A DNA stretch of 64,000 bases from Geitlerinema sp. BBD 1991-9. Lineage in GTDB: Bacteria; Cyanobacteriota; Cyanobacteriia; Cyanobacteriales; Geitlerinemataceae. The stretch covers positions 93,670 to 157,669 of the forward strand of contig LWRO01000019.1 of NCBI GenBank assembly GCA_001657325.1, read 5' to 3'. Under the pieces are notes generated by a model. That model searched no databases, was not told the DNA's origin, and was given only the letters and a program-made list of their open reading frames with translations. A program made the position numbers and the translations under genes. Shown piece by piece: positions 55,530 to 64,000 of this stretch (positions are counted from its first letter, which is position 1; every line of letters starts with the position of its first letter).

Positions 55530-57554
55530 TTATCGTCTTGTAAGCGGGGGATCTTCCGCTTCGCCTTGGGGTAAACTGTCCAGCGTCACAGGCTCAGACG
55601 TCGCTTGCCTTGAATTCTCCTTGGGGCGATCCTCTCGATCTCGTTCTACCTCTTCAGACCGAGCATCGCGCACAGTCGGCGGAACTGCAATTTCTTCGAC
55701 TTCCGGCAGTTTTTCCACTTTTAACTGCGAACTGTTCGAGCCGGACAAGCGTTTGAGGAGCTTCGGTTTCGGAGCGTGCAGCAAGTATACGATTCGATCG
55801 CCTTTTTCCCAGGAGTCTGATGCTGACAGAACTTGCAACTGTCCGTCGCGCTCTCGAAGCAACGGCACGAGTTCCCCCGATCGAATCAACGCTTGCAAGT
55901 GCGACTTTTGAAACGCCACCCCAACTTCCGACAACATCGTTTCCCCGAGCTTGACTTCTCCCTCGTGCAAGTACTTATTCCACATTTTCAAGGGAAACTC
56001 GGGCATGAGCGCCTGCTGGATTTTCACCTTATTCGTTGGCGAACTGGATTTATCGCGCGGTAACAGGGCCAGCGTTCTCGGCGGCTCGAATTCCTCGATC
56101 GCCCGCTGCGCCAGCACCGTATTCACTTCCCCGTTGCTGGTCATCGTCAAAAACGTTCCCATGGACTCCAATCCTGCCTCTTCCAGCACCTCTGTATCTA
56201 AGGCACTGCTGAGAAACACGGTTAACCCTTCCCGTTCTGCCTCCCGACAGGCTTCGGGGTCGGTATCGATTAACGCCACCGATTCCCCCCGTTCCTGAAA
56301 CAACCGTGCGATCAGGCGACTGAGGGGATTCGATCCCACGATCAACACCCCGGTCGCCGAGATCGATTCCAAACCGAGCAGTTTTACCGCCCATTTTGCG
56401 GTGAGACCCTGCAACATCACCGTGACGATAATCGTCAGGAAGACCAGCGCTTTAATGGCATCGCCCCCGTTAATCCCCCGTTCGGTCAACAAAATCGAAA
56501 ACAGAGAAGCGACTGAGGCAGAGACGATCCCCTTCGGTGCGATCCAACTGACGAAGAGTTTCTGCCGCCAGTTGAGATTGCTTTGGGCAGTACACAACCA
56601 AACGTTGAGAGGACGCACGGCAAACATCAAGACAGCGACGGTTCCCAAACTGCCCCATCCCAGTGCAATCAAACTGGGAATCGACAAATCTGCGGCCAAC
56701 AGAACGAACAGTACCGAAACGGCTAAAAGGGTTAACTGGCTTTTGAACCGCCGCAGCAATCGTTCTTCCGGCAAAGAAGAGGCCCGCATCACCAACCCGG
56801 CAACGACCATTGCCATGAGTCCCGACTCGCTCACGACGAACTGCGATAGGGCAAACAAGGCCCAGACGCCGGCGAGGACGACCAGGTTTTTCAAGTCTTC
56901 GGCGAGAAAGTTGGCACGGGTGATAAATGCCCCCAGCAACCAACCGCCACCAACGCCGAGGGCGACACCAATGCCCAAGCGCAGGAACAAGCCGCTCAAA
57001 ACACCGACGGGATCGGCATCGCCGTTAAGGACGACGTCTAAAACCAACACCGCCAGGATCGCACCCACGGGATCGATGAGGACGCCTTCTCCTTCGAGTA
57101 AGGTGGCGACCTGTCGATCGACGCGTACTTGTTTGAGTAGGGGCGTGATGACAGTCGGCCCGGTCACGACGACCAGTGCGGCATAGAGAAAGGCAATCGG
57201 CCAGGGAAATTCGGCGAGTTCGTGAGCCGCCATGCCTCCGCCGATGAAGGCGACGAGTGTACCGACGGAAACCAGGTTGCGAAGGCTTCCCGACACGCGC
57301 CCTAAATCTCGCAATTCTAAGCTGAGTCCACCTTCAAAGAGGATTAAGGCAACGGATAGGGAGACGATGACTTCGAGTCCGCCTCCCAACAAGCTTGGAT
57401 GTAACCAATCCAGGCCGCTCGGTCCGAGGAAAATCCCGAACAGGAGCAGAAAAACGATCGCGGGAACTTTGAAATATTCGGCGAGAACTTGCGACCCGAT
57501 CCCGGTTGTAACCGTCAGGACAATGAGTAGCGTTATCTCGAAGGATGCGTCCAT
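55530..57554 (-). CDS. CPA1-type Na+/H+ antiporter with RCK (TrkA-N) domain
   Basis: 674 residues from ATG 57554. About 12 transmembrane segments (1-395) include the antiporter motifs ALILFEGGLSLE and EGEGVLIDPVGAILA (ion-binding Asp). A TrkA-N/RCK domain follows at about 405-520 (TGVLIVGSNPLSRLIARLF), then a TrkA-C-like region and a charged disordered tail of about 60 residues. It probably exchanges Na+ or K+ for H+ across the plasma membrane under nucleotide control. A TTG 12 codons upstream is less likely as the start. Confidence 0.92.
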   Translation of the reverse strand: MDASFEITLLIVLTVTTGIGSQVLAEYFKVPAIVFLLLFGIFLGPSGLDWLHPSLLGGGLEVIVSLSVALILFEGGLSLELRDLGRVSGSLRNLVSVGTLVAFIGGGMAAHELAEFPWPIAFLYAALVVVTGPTVITPLLKQVRVDRQVATLLEGEGVLIDPVGAILAVLVLDVVLNGDADPVGVLSGLFLRLGIGVALGVGGGWLLGAFITRANFLAEDLKNLVVLAGVWALFALSQFVVSESGLMAMVVAGLVMRASSLPEERLLRRFKSQLTLLAVSVLFVLLAADLSIPSLIALGWGSLGTVAVLMFAVRPLNVWLCTAQSNLNWRQKLFVSWIAPKGIVSASVASLFSILLTERGINGGDAIKALVFLTIIVTVMLQGLTAKWAVKLLGLESISATGVLIVGSNPLSRLIARLFQERGESVALIDTDPEACREAEREGLTVFLSSALDTEVLEEAGLESMGTFLTMTSNGEVNTVLAQRAIEEFEPPRTLALLPRDKSSSPTNKVKIQQALMPEFPLKMWNKYLHEGEVKLGETMLSEVGVAFQKSHLQALIRSGELVPLLRERDGQLQVLSASDSWEKGDRIVYLLHAPKPKLLKRLSGSNSSQLKVEKLPEVEEIAVPPTVRDARSEEVERDREDRPKENSRQATSEPVTLDSLPQGEAEDPPLTRR

Positions 57555-57886
57555 AATCTGGAAACGGAGCGCGACTATCCGCTCGGGCAACTGGGACTGA
57601 GAGAAAGGTTTTGGGGGGACTCGATCGTCAGATGCCGAGCTGGAAGACTTGAAATTCCCCCGTGTTGCCTTAGCTGTTTAGCGTTAACTGGGTGGTGAAA
57701 ATCGATACAAACACCGAATTTCTGACTTGTCTAAGACAAGTCAGAACAGGATAGCACACCACTTTCCCACGAATGGAATCAGTGAATCGTAGATGCAGAC
57801 AGCCAGGGAGACACGGGAGCAGAGATCGAGCCAATCGTCAAGATTTGGAGATTTAAATATCTAATTGTTTCCTCGTCTTTCACCAA
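57555..57886 (-). promoter_or_regulatory. Intergenic region upstream of the antiporter
   Basis: 332 bp without a gene. It carries a near-perfect palindrome at 57720-57746 (13-bp arms TTCTGACTTGTCT and AGACAAGTCAGAA around one A). That is a candidate operator or transcript-end hairpin; there is no T-run. Confidence 0.5.
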
Positions 57887-58135
57887 CTAAAATCGATCGA
57901 CGCTGGAGGTATAGACGGGTTCTAAACGAATCGCAATAATCGAAGACGGTCGTGCCACCATGTATTCGCCTTGGATGTTTTTGATGGGAACGTTAATGAA
58001 ATCTTCTGACTGCGCTTTGGGTTTTAGTTCGCTTTTGTACCAATTCTGAAAGTCTTCGATGGTCGGGAATCGAACTTCTTCTCGTTGTCCTCCACTAAAG
58101 AAGAGATGGACAGCGTATTCGCTAGGTTTTGGCAT
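57887..58135 (-). CDS. Conserved cyanobacterial hypothetical protein
   Basis: 82 residues, soluble: VHLFFSGGQREEVRFPTIED, QNWYKSELKPK and GEYMVARPSSIIAIRLEPVY. I recognise it as a small conserved cyanobacterial protein with no assigned function. It stands 114 bp from the next minus-strand gene. Confidence 0.65.
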   Translation of the reverse strand: MPKPSEYAVHLFFSGGQREEVRFPTIEDFQNWYKSELKPKAQSEDFINVPIKNIQGEYMVARPSSIIAIRLEPVYTSSVDRF

Positions 58136-58249
58136 AAAACTTAAGGGTCTCTAAGCGACGATCGAGGGTCGAGAGTCCGGCGAACCCGACCCACTAGAGT
58201 CTGAGGTTCTCCGGCCAGCACAGTCCGACAAACACAGTACTGCTCGAAA

Positions 58250-59017
58250 CTAGAATACCAAATTGAATCGTTGTAGCATCGATTCCATAAGATGCGGTAA
58301 GACGTGACCGAGTCCGTTGGCATCTCGGAATTCGAGTTGCTGGTAGGTGGGTAAGTCGAACGGAAACTGCCCAGAAAGGTCGCTTCGCTCCATTTTTGCC
58401 AGGACGATTTGTTCGACGCGCTTGCTTTGTAAGGCGTAACCGAGTTCGATACAGACGTTGGGACTCGGCAGGAGTTGAGGATCGTCTCCGGGGGTGACGG
58501 CGAGGGGGGTGGTGTCGGCGACGAAGAGCAAGCTTTTACGAATTTGCCGCATTTGATGGGGACTCAGTCGCGTTGCGCCTTCGCTGGGACGCTTGGAAAT
58601 TTCGAGGGTGAGGGGAATTCTCGATCGACGGTTAAACTCGCTGACGAACTGCTCGAGATGTTCTTGCAACGCAACGCTGGCTTCGGGATATTCGTCTTGA
58701 CGGCACAGCAGGATTTTCGGGTCGAGGTGTGCCATGACATCGTGTTTGTGGAAGTAGATTTCGTGGCTGCTGAGATCGATATTGGAAATGGCGTAGCCGC
58801 CGCTGCCTTCGATGTAAAATTCGACCAACTCTCCCCACAGGTAGCGGTTAAACCACTCGGTCTGCTCGATTTCGGAACTTTCTTCTAAGAAGTCTGCCCG
58901 CAGTCCCGATTTGAGCAGGCTGTTTTTACTCAGGCGGATGTCGTAGGGACGTTTTTTGAGTTCTTGAATTGGCTCGTACTTGTCGATGTACCAACCCCGT
59001 AACGCGATAATGGCCAT
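58250..59017 (-). CDS. Protein with TIR-like nucleotide-binding motif
   Basis: 255 residues from ATG 59017. The N-terminal ~140 residues are unassigned (YEPIQELKKRPYDIRLSKNS). The C-terminal part has FVADTTP, PNVCIELGYALQSKR (186-200) and FPFDLPTYQQLEF (218-230). PNVxxELGYA plus PFDL is the pattern of TIR-like and deoxyribosyltransferase-like domains that bind or cleave NAD-like nucleotides, with Glu191 as the candidate catalytic residue. No defence genes surround it. A housekeeping role is equally possible. Confidence 0.6.
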   Translation of the reverse strand: MAIIALRGWYIDKYEPIQELKKRPYDIRLSKNSLLKSGLRADFLEESSEIEQTEWFNRYLWGELVEFYIEGSGGYAISNIDLSSHEIYFHKHDVMAHLDPKILLCRQDEYPEASVALQEHLEQFVSEFNRRSRIPLTLEISKRPSEGATRLSPHQMRQIRKSLLFVADTTPLAVTPGDDPQLLPSPNVCIELGYALQSKRVEQIVLAKMERSDLSGQFPFDLPTYQQLEFRDANGLGHVLPHLMESMLQRFNLVF

Positions 59018-59126
59018 GATATCTGTTCGATCGAACGGCGACAAAGTCCTCTATTCTAACAAGAATTCGAGCGCACCCCGACCTAAAATGCCAAGGTGCG
59101 CCGAGATCGAATCGATGTAATGTCGT

Positions 59127-59639
59127 TTAAGCGTTCTGAACGGTTGGTCGGCTACAGCACAGGCGCATCAGCAACCACACGGACACCAGTTTCAGAATTT
59201 CCAAGATCCAGTATCCTTGATGCATTGAAGCCATGGCTTTGGGAATTTCGACCGCCGGTTCTAAGGCATCGAGTTGAATTCCTAAAGCACTCATTTGCGG
59301 CGTGAAGAAATAGGTATAGGTTAGGGCAACCCCTAACAGCAAAATCGAAAGAATGATGGCTTTGCGCGTTTGAGTGCCAAAGAAATGGCGAGTGTAGTTC
59401 AATACCAAGACGCCGGTTAGGGCAACCCCGGCAAAAATGAGTTCGATATGGTTGAATCGCTCGAAAGTTAGGTAGCCAGCGGAGGCAAATCCGGGTTCGG
59501 TCATCATTCCGGCGGAATACAGGCTCGGCATCACGACGAAGTCGAGGATGAGACTTCCACCAAACCACAGGGACAGAATGAAAGAAACCACGGCTGGCCA
59601 AGAGGGGCGTTGGCGTACCCAACTGGTGAAGGCAGTCAT
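59127..59639 (-). CDS. DUF4149-like membrane protein
   Basis: 170 residues from ATG 59639; a longer start exists without support. Four predicted transmembrane segments are visible (PAVVSFILSLWFGGSLILDF; HIELIFAGVALTGVLVL; AIILSILLLGVALTYTYFF; WILEILKLVSVWLLM). The layout and HQGYWILEILKL motif fit the DUF4149-type family. Function unknown. Confidence 0.72.
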   Translation of the reverse strand: MTAFTSWVRQRPSWPAVVSFILSLWFGGSLILDFVVMPSLYSAGMMTEPGFASAGYLTFERFNHIELIFAGVALTGVLVLNYTRHFFGTQTRKAIILSILLLGVALTYTYFFTPQMSALGIQLDALEPAVEIPKAMASMHQGYWILEILKLVSVWLLMRLCCSRPTVQNA

Positions 59640-59920
59640 TGTTTTTTCCAGATCGCGTTCTGCCTCTAGCCTAGCGAGTTTGAATGGGAAAGAATGTGAC
59701 AATTTCTTGAGGAAATTTACGAGGATATTTACGATTCACGAGTTGAGTTGAGAATTGCGCGTGTGGGAAGGTCGGTGAAGAGTACCTGCAGCAGCTTTGA
59801 GATTCGATCGAGCGTACAATTGTTTTTGTAAAGCTTTGTAAAGCGAACGGAATGTAAGGTGCAATCCTGCGTCTCGACCGGGAATCGTAAATTGTCAATC
59901 GTCAATCGTCAATTGTTTCT

Positions 59921-60610
59921 ATGTCTGTGAAAGCTGTTGTCTTGCTCTCGGGTGGTCTCGACTCGTCTACGGTTTTGTATTACGCGAAAGCAGACGGATG
60001 TAACTGCTATGCCATGTCGTTCGACTACCAGCAACGCCACCGTCGGGAATTGGATGCGGCGAAGGCGATCGCCAGGACGGCTGGCGTTATCGACCATCAA
60101 GTCGTGACCTTCGATTTGACGCGGTGGGGGGGATCGGCGTTGACGGACGATCGAATCGATTTACCGCAATCGAGATCGATCGAGCAGATGAGTCGAGATA
60201 TTCCCATCACCTACGTTCCCGCTCGCAATACGATTTTTCTCAGTTTCGCCGTGGCTTATGCAGAAGTCCTCGAGGCGGAACGGATTTATATCGGTGTCAA
60301 CGCGCTCGATTACTCGGGCTATCCCGACTGTCGTCCAGACTACATCGCCGCCATGCAGGAGGCGTTTCGGTTGGGGACGCGACAAGGACGGGAGGGAAAA
60401 CCCATCGAGATCGTTGCGCCCTTGATCGATTTAAAGAAAACCGAAATTATTCAACTGGGCAATCGACTCGGTGTCCCCTGGGAAAAAACGCAATCCTGTT
60501 ACGCTGGGGGCGAACGGGCTTGCGGCGTTTGTGATTCTTGTCGGTTGCGACTCGCCGCCTTTGCGGAGTTGGGACTCGACGATCCGATCCCTTACGATCG
60601 AGTCGTTTAA
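59921..60610 (+). CDS. queC: QueC, 7-cyano-7-deazaguanine synthase
   Basis: 229 residues. PP-loop motif LLSGGLDSSTVLYYA (about 8-22), FDYQQRHRRELDAAK, YVPARNTIFLSFA and the zinc site CYAGGERACGVCDSCRLR are all present. It makes preQ0, precursor of queuosine in tRNA. It stands alone here, with no other que gene in the window. Confidence 0.97.
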   Translation: MSVKAVVLLSGGLDSSTVLYYAKADGCNCYAMSFDYQQRHRRELDAAKAIARTAGVIDHQVVTFDLTRWGGSALTDDRIDLPQSRSIEQMSRDIPITYVPARNTIFLSFAVAYAEVLEAERIYIGVNALDYSGYPDCRPDYIAAMQEAFRLGTRQGREGKPIEIVAPLIDLKKTEIIQLGNRLGVPWEKTQSCYAGGERACGVCDSCRLRLAAFAELGLDDPIPYDRVV

Positions 60611-60741
60611 TTAAGTTTTGTAACAATCCCGTCGTCGAACGAAAAAAACCGAGACTCGATCGTGAAATAACGATAGAACCAGAGCTTCCCCCATTTCAAT
60701 GCCATGCTCACACGAGGCAAAATGTGCGAGGACTATCACTG

Positions 60742-61410
60742 ATGTCTGACGATCTCCGACTCAACCAACTCGCGAGGGAAGCCCAACAATCTCCCAGTCG
60801 GAGCTACCAACGCCGATGCAGACTCAACGAGCTGTGCGGACTCATTTTTAAGTCTAAAAAGCTTTACCGTCCCTATCGCAAAACGTTTCCATTTGCCTGG
60901 TCGATTTACGAAGACTTGTACGGCGAAGCTTTAAATTCGACGTTACTCGAAATTTGTGAAAAGATCGAGCGCTACGATCCGAAACGGGATGTTATGGCTT
61001 GGGTGAACTTCCTACTCGAAAAACGGTTTGCCGATTTGTTTCGTCAATATACAAGACGCGGGATCACGCAAGTTTCTCGCAACAATCCAACGAGTTCGCT
61101 CTCAGATCTCGATCGGGTGCCAAACCTTGAAAATCTCGATAGATTTCTGGCGCCGACGCCACCTCTTTCCGAAGCCAAACAACTTCAAGAGCTGTTGGAG
61201 GAAAACCCCGACTGTCTCTTTACAAAAACTTATATCGGTGGCAATCCAAAGGCGAATTTCAAGTTTCTCGCCATCGCGCGAGTTTGGCAGGATCGAACCT
61301 GGAAAGATATCTCCCAGGAATTAAAAATTTCAGCCTCACACCTGTGCGAATTCTATAACCGGCAACTCTTGAAATTCGCCCCTATTTTCCGGAAATACTT
61401 ACAAGATTGA
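60742..61410 (+). CDS. Sigma-70-like factor of the cyanobacterial DUF1822/CHASE2 module
   Basis: 222 residues from ATG 60742. The region-2-like part (WSIYEDLYGEALNSTLLEIC; YDPKRDVMAWVNFLLEKRF) and region-4-like helix-turn-helix (ARVWQDRTWKDISQELKISA) suggest an alternative sigma factor. The next genes encode DUF1822 and CHAT-CHASE2 proteins, an arrangement I recall from many cyanobacteria. Target promoters are unknown. Confidence 0.78.
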   Translation: MSDDLRLNQLAREAQQSPSRSYQRRCRLNELCGLIFKSKKLYRPYRKTFPFAWSIYEDLYGEALNSTLLEICEKIERYDPKRDVMAWVNFLLEKRFADLFRQYTRRGITQVSRNNPTSSLSDLDRVPNLENLDRFLAPTPPLSEAKQLQELLEENPDCLFTKTYIGGNPKANFKFLAIARVWQDRTWKDISQELKISASHLCEFYNRQLLKFAPIFRKYLQD

Positions 61411-61452
61411 ACATTGGAGTTCGGGGAGTGACCATCCATGAAGGTAGCGATA

Positions 61453-62352
61453 ATGACAGACCGTTTGACTTTTACTGTATTTCTCTCCCGAGATGCCCAC
61501 GATCGAGCCGCTCGATCGATCTCCAATCGGGTGAGCGGCTTACGTGCCAAACAGCTATATTGCAACGAACTTGCTCGGTATGCTGTCGCTCGTTATCTCA
61601 ACTGTATGGGGTTTCAACTGGACGAACACACTGGCGAAAGTACCGATCCAGTTTGGCGAACCTTTGCCAATGTTGCCGATTTACAGGTGGAACGGTTGGG
61701 GAGATTAGAATGTCGCCCTGTATTGCCCGACGATCTCGTGCTGCACGTTCCCCTTGAAGCCCAACACGATCGAGCGGGGTATCTAGCCGTACAGCTACAC
61801 GCCTCGTTGCGGGAAGCGACGATCTTCGGATTTGCCAAAACCGTCAGAGAGGAAGACATTCCCCTCGATCGACTCGATTCTCTCGAGGGTTTCCTCCAAT
61901 ACGCGACAACACGACAAGAAGCCATCGGATTGCGTCAGTGGTTTCAAGGCATTTTCGAGGCGGGATGGGAATCGATGGAGAGCCTGGTCTATTCGCCCGA
62001 AATTGCGTGGCGTCGCCGAGGGTCAGAACCACCGTCCTCGCTACCGTCTACCGTCGAGCGCGTCAAACATTTAGACCTGTATTCCCATCCCATTGCGTTA
62101 ACCGTTCGCCTCGAACCCCTCGATCGATCGGAGGCCCAAATCGCCGTAGCGGTTTACCCGACCCAGGGACAGATCTATCTGCCCCGAGATCTACATCTGA
62201 AAATTCTCGACGAAGGTGGCAATGCGGTCATGCAGGCGATCGCTTGCAGCACTCAAAGTATCCAGCTCAGTTTCAGTGCTGAATCGGGGGAAATCTTCAC
62301 CGTCGTCCTCGAACTCAACGATGTTTGCTTGACGGAAACGTTTCTCGTTTAG
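61453..62352 (+). CDS. DUF1822 family protein
   Basis: 299 residues from ATG 61453 (an ATG five codons earlier is possible). FTVFLSRDAHDRAARSIS and KQLYCNELARYAVARYLNCM match the N-terminus of the cyanobacterial DUF1822 family. DLHLKILDEGGNAVMQA lies in the C-terminal beta-rich part. Function unknown. It lies 42 bp after the sigma factor and 83 bp before the CHAT-CHASE2 gene; likely one operon, possibly an anti-sigma or signalling partner. Confidence 0.8.
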   Translation: MTDRLTFTVFLSRDAHDRAARSISNRVSGLRAKQLYCNELARYAVARYLNCMGFQLDEHTGESTDPVWRTFANVADLQVERLGRLECRPVLPDDLVLHVPLEAQHDRAGYLAVQLHASLREATIFGFAKTVREEDIPLDRLDSLEGFLQYATTRQEAIGLRQWFQGIFEAGWESMESLVYSPEIAWRRRGSEPPSSLPSTVERVKHLDLYSHPIALTVRLEPLDRSEAQIAVAVYPTQGQIYLPRDLHLKILDEGGNAVMQAIACSTQSIQLSFSAESGEIFTVVLELNDVCLTETFLV

Positions 62353-62435
62353 GGAACGCTCGCAGGTGTTCCCAACAATTCCGACAATTCGCACGAGCTG
62401 CAATCTTCTAGCTCCTCGGTGTATTCTCTCAAATC

Positions 62436-63923
62436 ATGGAACGATTAGTCGTTTTCAAACTCGACGGAACGTTCGATCGCGGCTTTCAAGTCCAACTGGA
62501 AATTTGGTCGGCGACGACGGATACCGACGCGCTCTCGGGAAGTCGAGAACTCGTCGATCGGGGTTTTTTGCCGCCGAACCCCCAGCTCCTCACCTGTCTT
62601 TACGAACACTGGAATCAGAAATATCGTCAAATCGGCGCGCCTGCCCGTCGAAAAGCGTACTATCGCCTCAAACCGCAAGAAATTCTTTACGATGGTTGCC
62701 TCAACGCTCAAATTCGCGACTGTCATCGTTCGGCGCAACATCTCGAACGGGAATTCGAGCAGTGGCTGCACTCGGAATCGCTACAGGACATCGAGCTGCG
62801 CCTACGGGAAGAAATTGACCCTCGCGAAACGGTTCGGTTTTTAATTCACACTGACGATCCTCACCTTCCCAAGCTGCCATGGCATCTCTGGCGGTTTTTC
62901 AAACGTTACCGTCAGGCAGAGGTGGCGTTCTGTCCGACGGAATGCAAGAAACTCGATCGAGCGGTCAGCGATCGACCCCACGTTAAAATTCTCGCGGTTC
63001 TCGGCCATCGCAACGGTATCGATGTCGAAAGCGATCTCCAAATCCTGCAAGCGTTACCTAACGCCGAGGTGACGTTTTTAGTCGAACCCAACCGACAGGA
63101 CATCAACGATCGATTGTGGTTGGAGCCTTGGGACATTATCTTTTTCGCCGGACACAGTGAAACGGAAGGCGAGGAAGGGCGCATTTACCTCAATCCTCAC
63201 GATAGTCTCTCGATCTCAGAGTTGTGGTTCGGTTTGCGAACGGCGGTCGATCGCGGTTTGAAACTGGCAATTTTTAACTCCTGTGACGGGCTGGGTCTGA
63301 CTCGCAAACTGGATGATTTGCAAATTCCCATCGCCATCGTCATGCGCGAACTCGTCCCCGATCGCGTGGCGCAAGCGTTTCTCAAATACTTCCTAACGTC
63401 ATTTTCGAGTGGACAACCGTTTTTTTTGGCAGTACGAGAAGCCCGAGAGCGCTTGCAAGGCCTCGAAAACGAGTTTCCTTGTGCGAGTTGGCTGCCCCTC
63501 ATTTATCAAAATCCTATTGAAGTTCCGCCGACTTGGGAACAACTCCAATGTCCGCCGAAACGCCCTCCTCGATCGCGATCGATACAAACGGTCGGACTGG
63601 TGAGTTTCCTAGTGACGTTGTTCGTGATGGGCGCTCGCAGTTTGGGAATTCTCGAACCCTTGGAACTGTTGGCTTACGATTGGCTGATGCGCCGTCGTCC
63701 GCCGGAATCGATCGACTCTCGCATTACCGTTGTGGAAGTCACGGAAAAGGATTTGAGGTATTACGGCAATCCACTCTCCGACGAGGTATTGGCACGATTA
63801 ACGGCAAAACTCACGGCTGAAACTCCGACCGCGATCGGTTTTAATTTGTACCTCGCTCGTCCCCAAGGTGGGGGACGAGAAGCCCTGATGCAACAGCTCG
63901 AAACACATCCCGATTTAGCATGA
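62436..63923 (+). pseudogene. CHAT-CHASE2 protein, broken in the CHASE2 domain
   Basis: 495 codons to a stop. The CHAT caspase-like domain (about 170-380) keeps the dyad H240 (FFAGHSETE) and C283 (FNSCDGLGL). A transmembrane helix at about 395-412 (VGLVSFLVTLFVMGARSL) is followed by the start of an extracytoplasmic CHASE2 domain (LEPLELLAYDWLMRRRPPES; ITVVEVTEKDLRYYG). The domain stops abruptly after DLA, about 100 residues in, where family members continue for roughly 200 more residues and then further helices. The break coincides with mobile-element-like sequence, so the gene is probably disrupted. Confidence 0.72.
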
Positions 63924-64000
63924 AACCGCGAGAATCCTCCGCTTCTAATCTCCGATTGAAGCGGAGATGAATTGCGGCGGTAAGGTGGCGGGTAGCCGTT
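63920..64000 (+). mobile_element. Possible end of an IS200/IS605-type (TnpB) element
   Basis: Right at the break of the CHASE2 gene the sequence encodes MKPRESSASNLRLKRR then a stop, like the C-terminus of cyanobacterial TnpB proteins (…KPRES…). A 9-bp hairpin lies inside it, CTCCGCTTC (63937-63945)/GAAGCGGAG (63958-63966). TnpB genes end in such a hairpin, which also belongs to the omega RNA and right end. No TnpB body precedes it, so this would be a short or truncated derivative. The window ends before the far boundary. Confidence 0.45.

Overview
This window is chromosomal DNA from a phycoerythrin-producing, oxygenic cyanobacterium. The indicators are psbB-psbT (photosystem II), a full phycocyanin and phycoerythrin toolkit, and many small families I know only from cyanobacteria (Tab2/DUF1092, DUF2103, DUF2555, DUF1822). 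The palindrome TCGATCGA and its variants occur throughout. I cannot name the species. No CRISPR array, rRNA or complete insertion sequence is visible.

Layout. 1-8.9 kb: housekeeping and photosynthesis genes, comprising the 3' end of trmFO, a metallophosphatase, tRNA-Pro(GGG), a PD-(D/E)XK nuclease, psbB-psbT-nrdR-rps1 and a HAD hydrolase. 8.9-10.9 kb: a Ser/Thr kinase fused to a WD40 propeller. 11.4-32.1 kb: a phycobilisome superlocus. It starts with a membrane-anchored rod linker (cpcL), then cpcBA, a strong terminator, cpcEF, pebB and an orphan phycobiliprotein-like gene. Next come the phycoerythrin linker and regulator genes cpeC-cpeD-cpeE, a small CpcD-like cap, cpeS-cpeT-cpeR, and an unusual 597-residue tandem linker. 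After these lie a second CpeS-type lyase, cpeY, a CpeF-like lyase, pebA, a further HEAT-repeat protein, cpeZ and cpeBA. Together these encode the apoproteins, the phycoerythrobilin pathway (PebA then PebB), lyases for most attachment sites, rod linkers and the activator CpeR.

32.7-48.7 kb: mostly ordinary genes, including a DUF255 thioredoxin-fold protein, a Deg protease with peptide deformylase, a YqgF-like nuclease, a TPR lipoprotein, Tab2, TldE/PmbA, CoaBC, an esterase and CobO. Among them is a pair of membrane-anchored M23 (LytM) paralogues, one of which has lost every metal ligand.

48.8-54.6 kb: the most unusual part, a minus-strand RiPP-like cluster. It reads as a radical SAM/SPASM maturase, then a giant 685-residue putative substrate, then a B12-type 'RiPP maturation radical SAM protein 1'. 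The substrate joins a ricin-type lectin fold, two beta-gamma-crystallin domains and a fascin-like region to a C-terminal Cys/Ala/Gly array. All 25 cysteines of that array fall in one phase of a strict five-residue period.

55.5-64 kb: a CPA1 antiporter with an RCK domain, small conserved genes, a protein with a TIR-like nucleotide-binding motif, queC, and a sigma factor-DUF1822-CHAT/CHASE2 module. The last gene of that module breaks off next to what looks like the end of an IS200/IS605-type element at the window edge.
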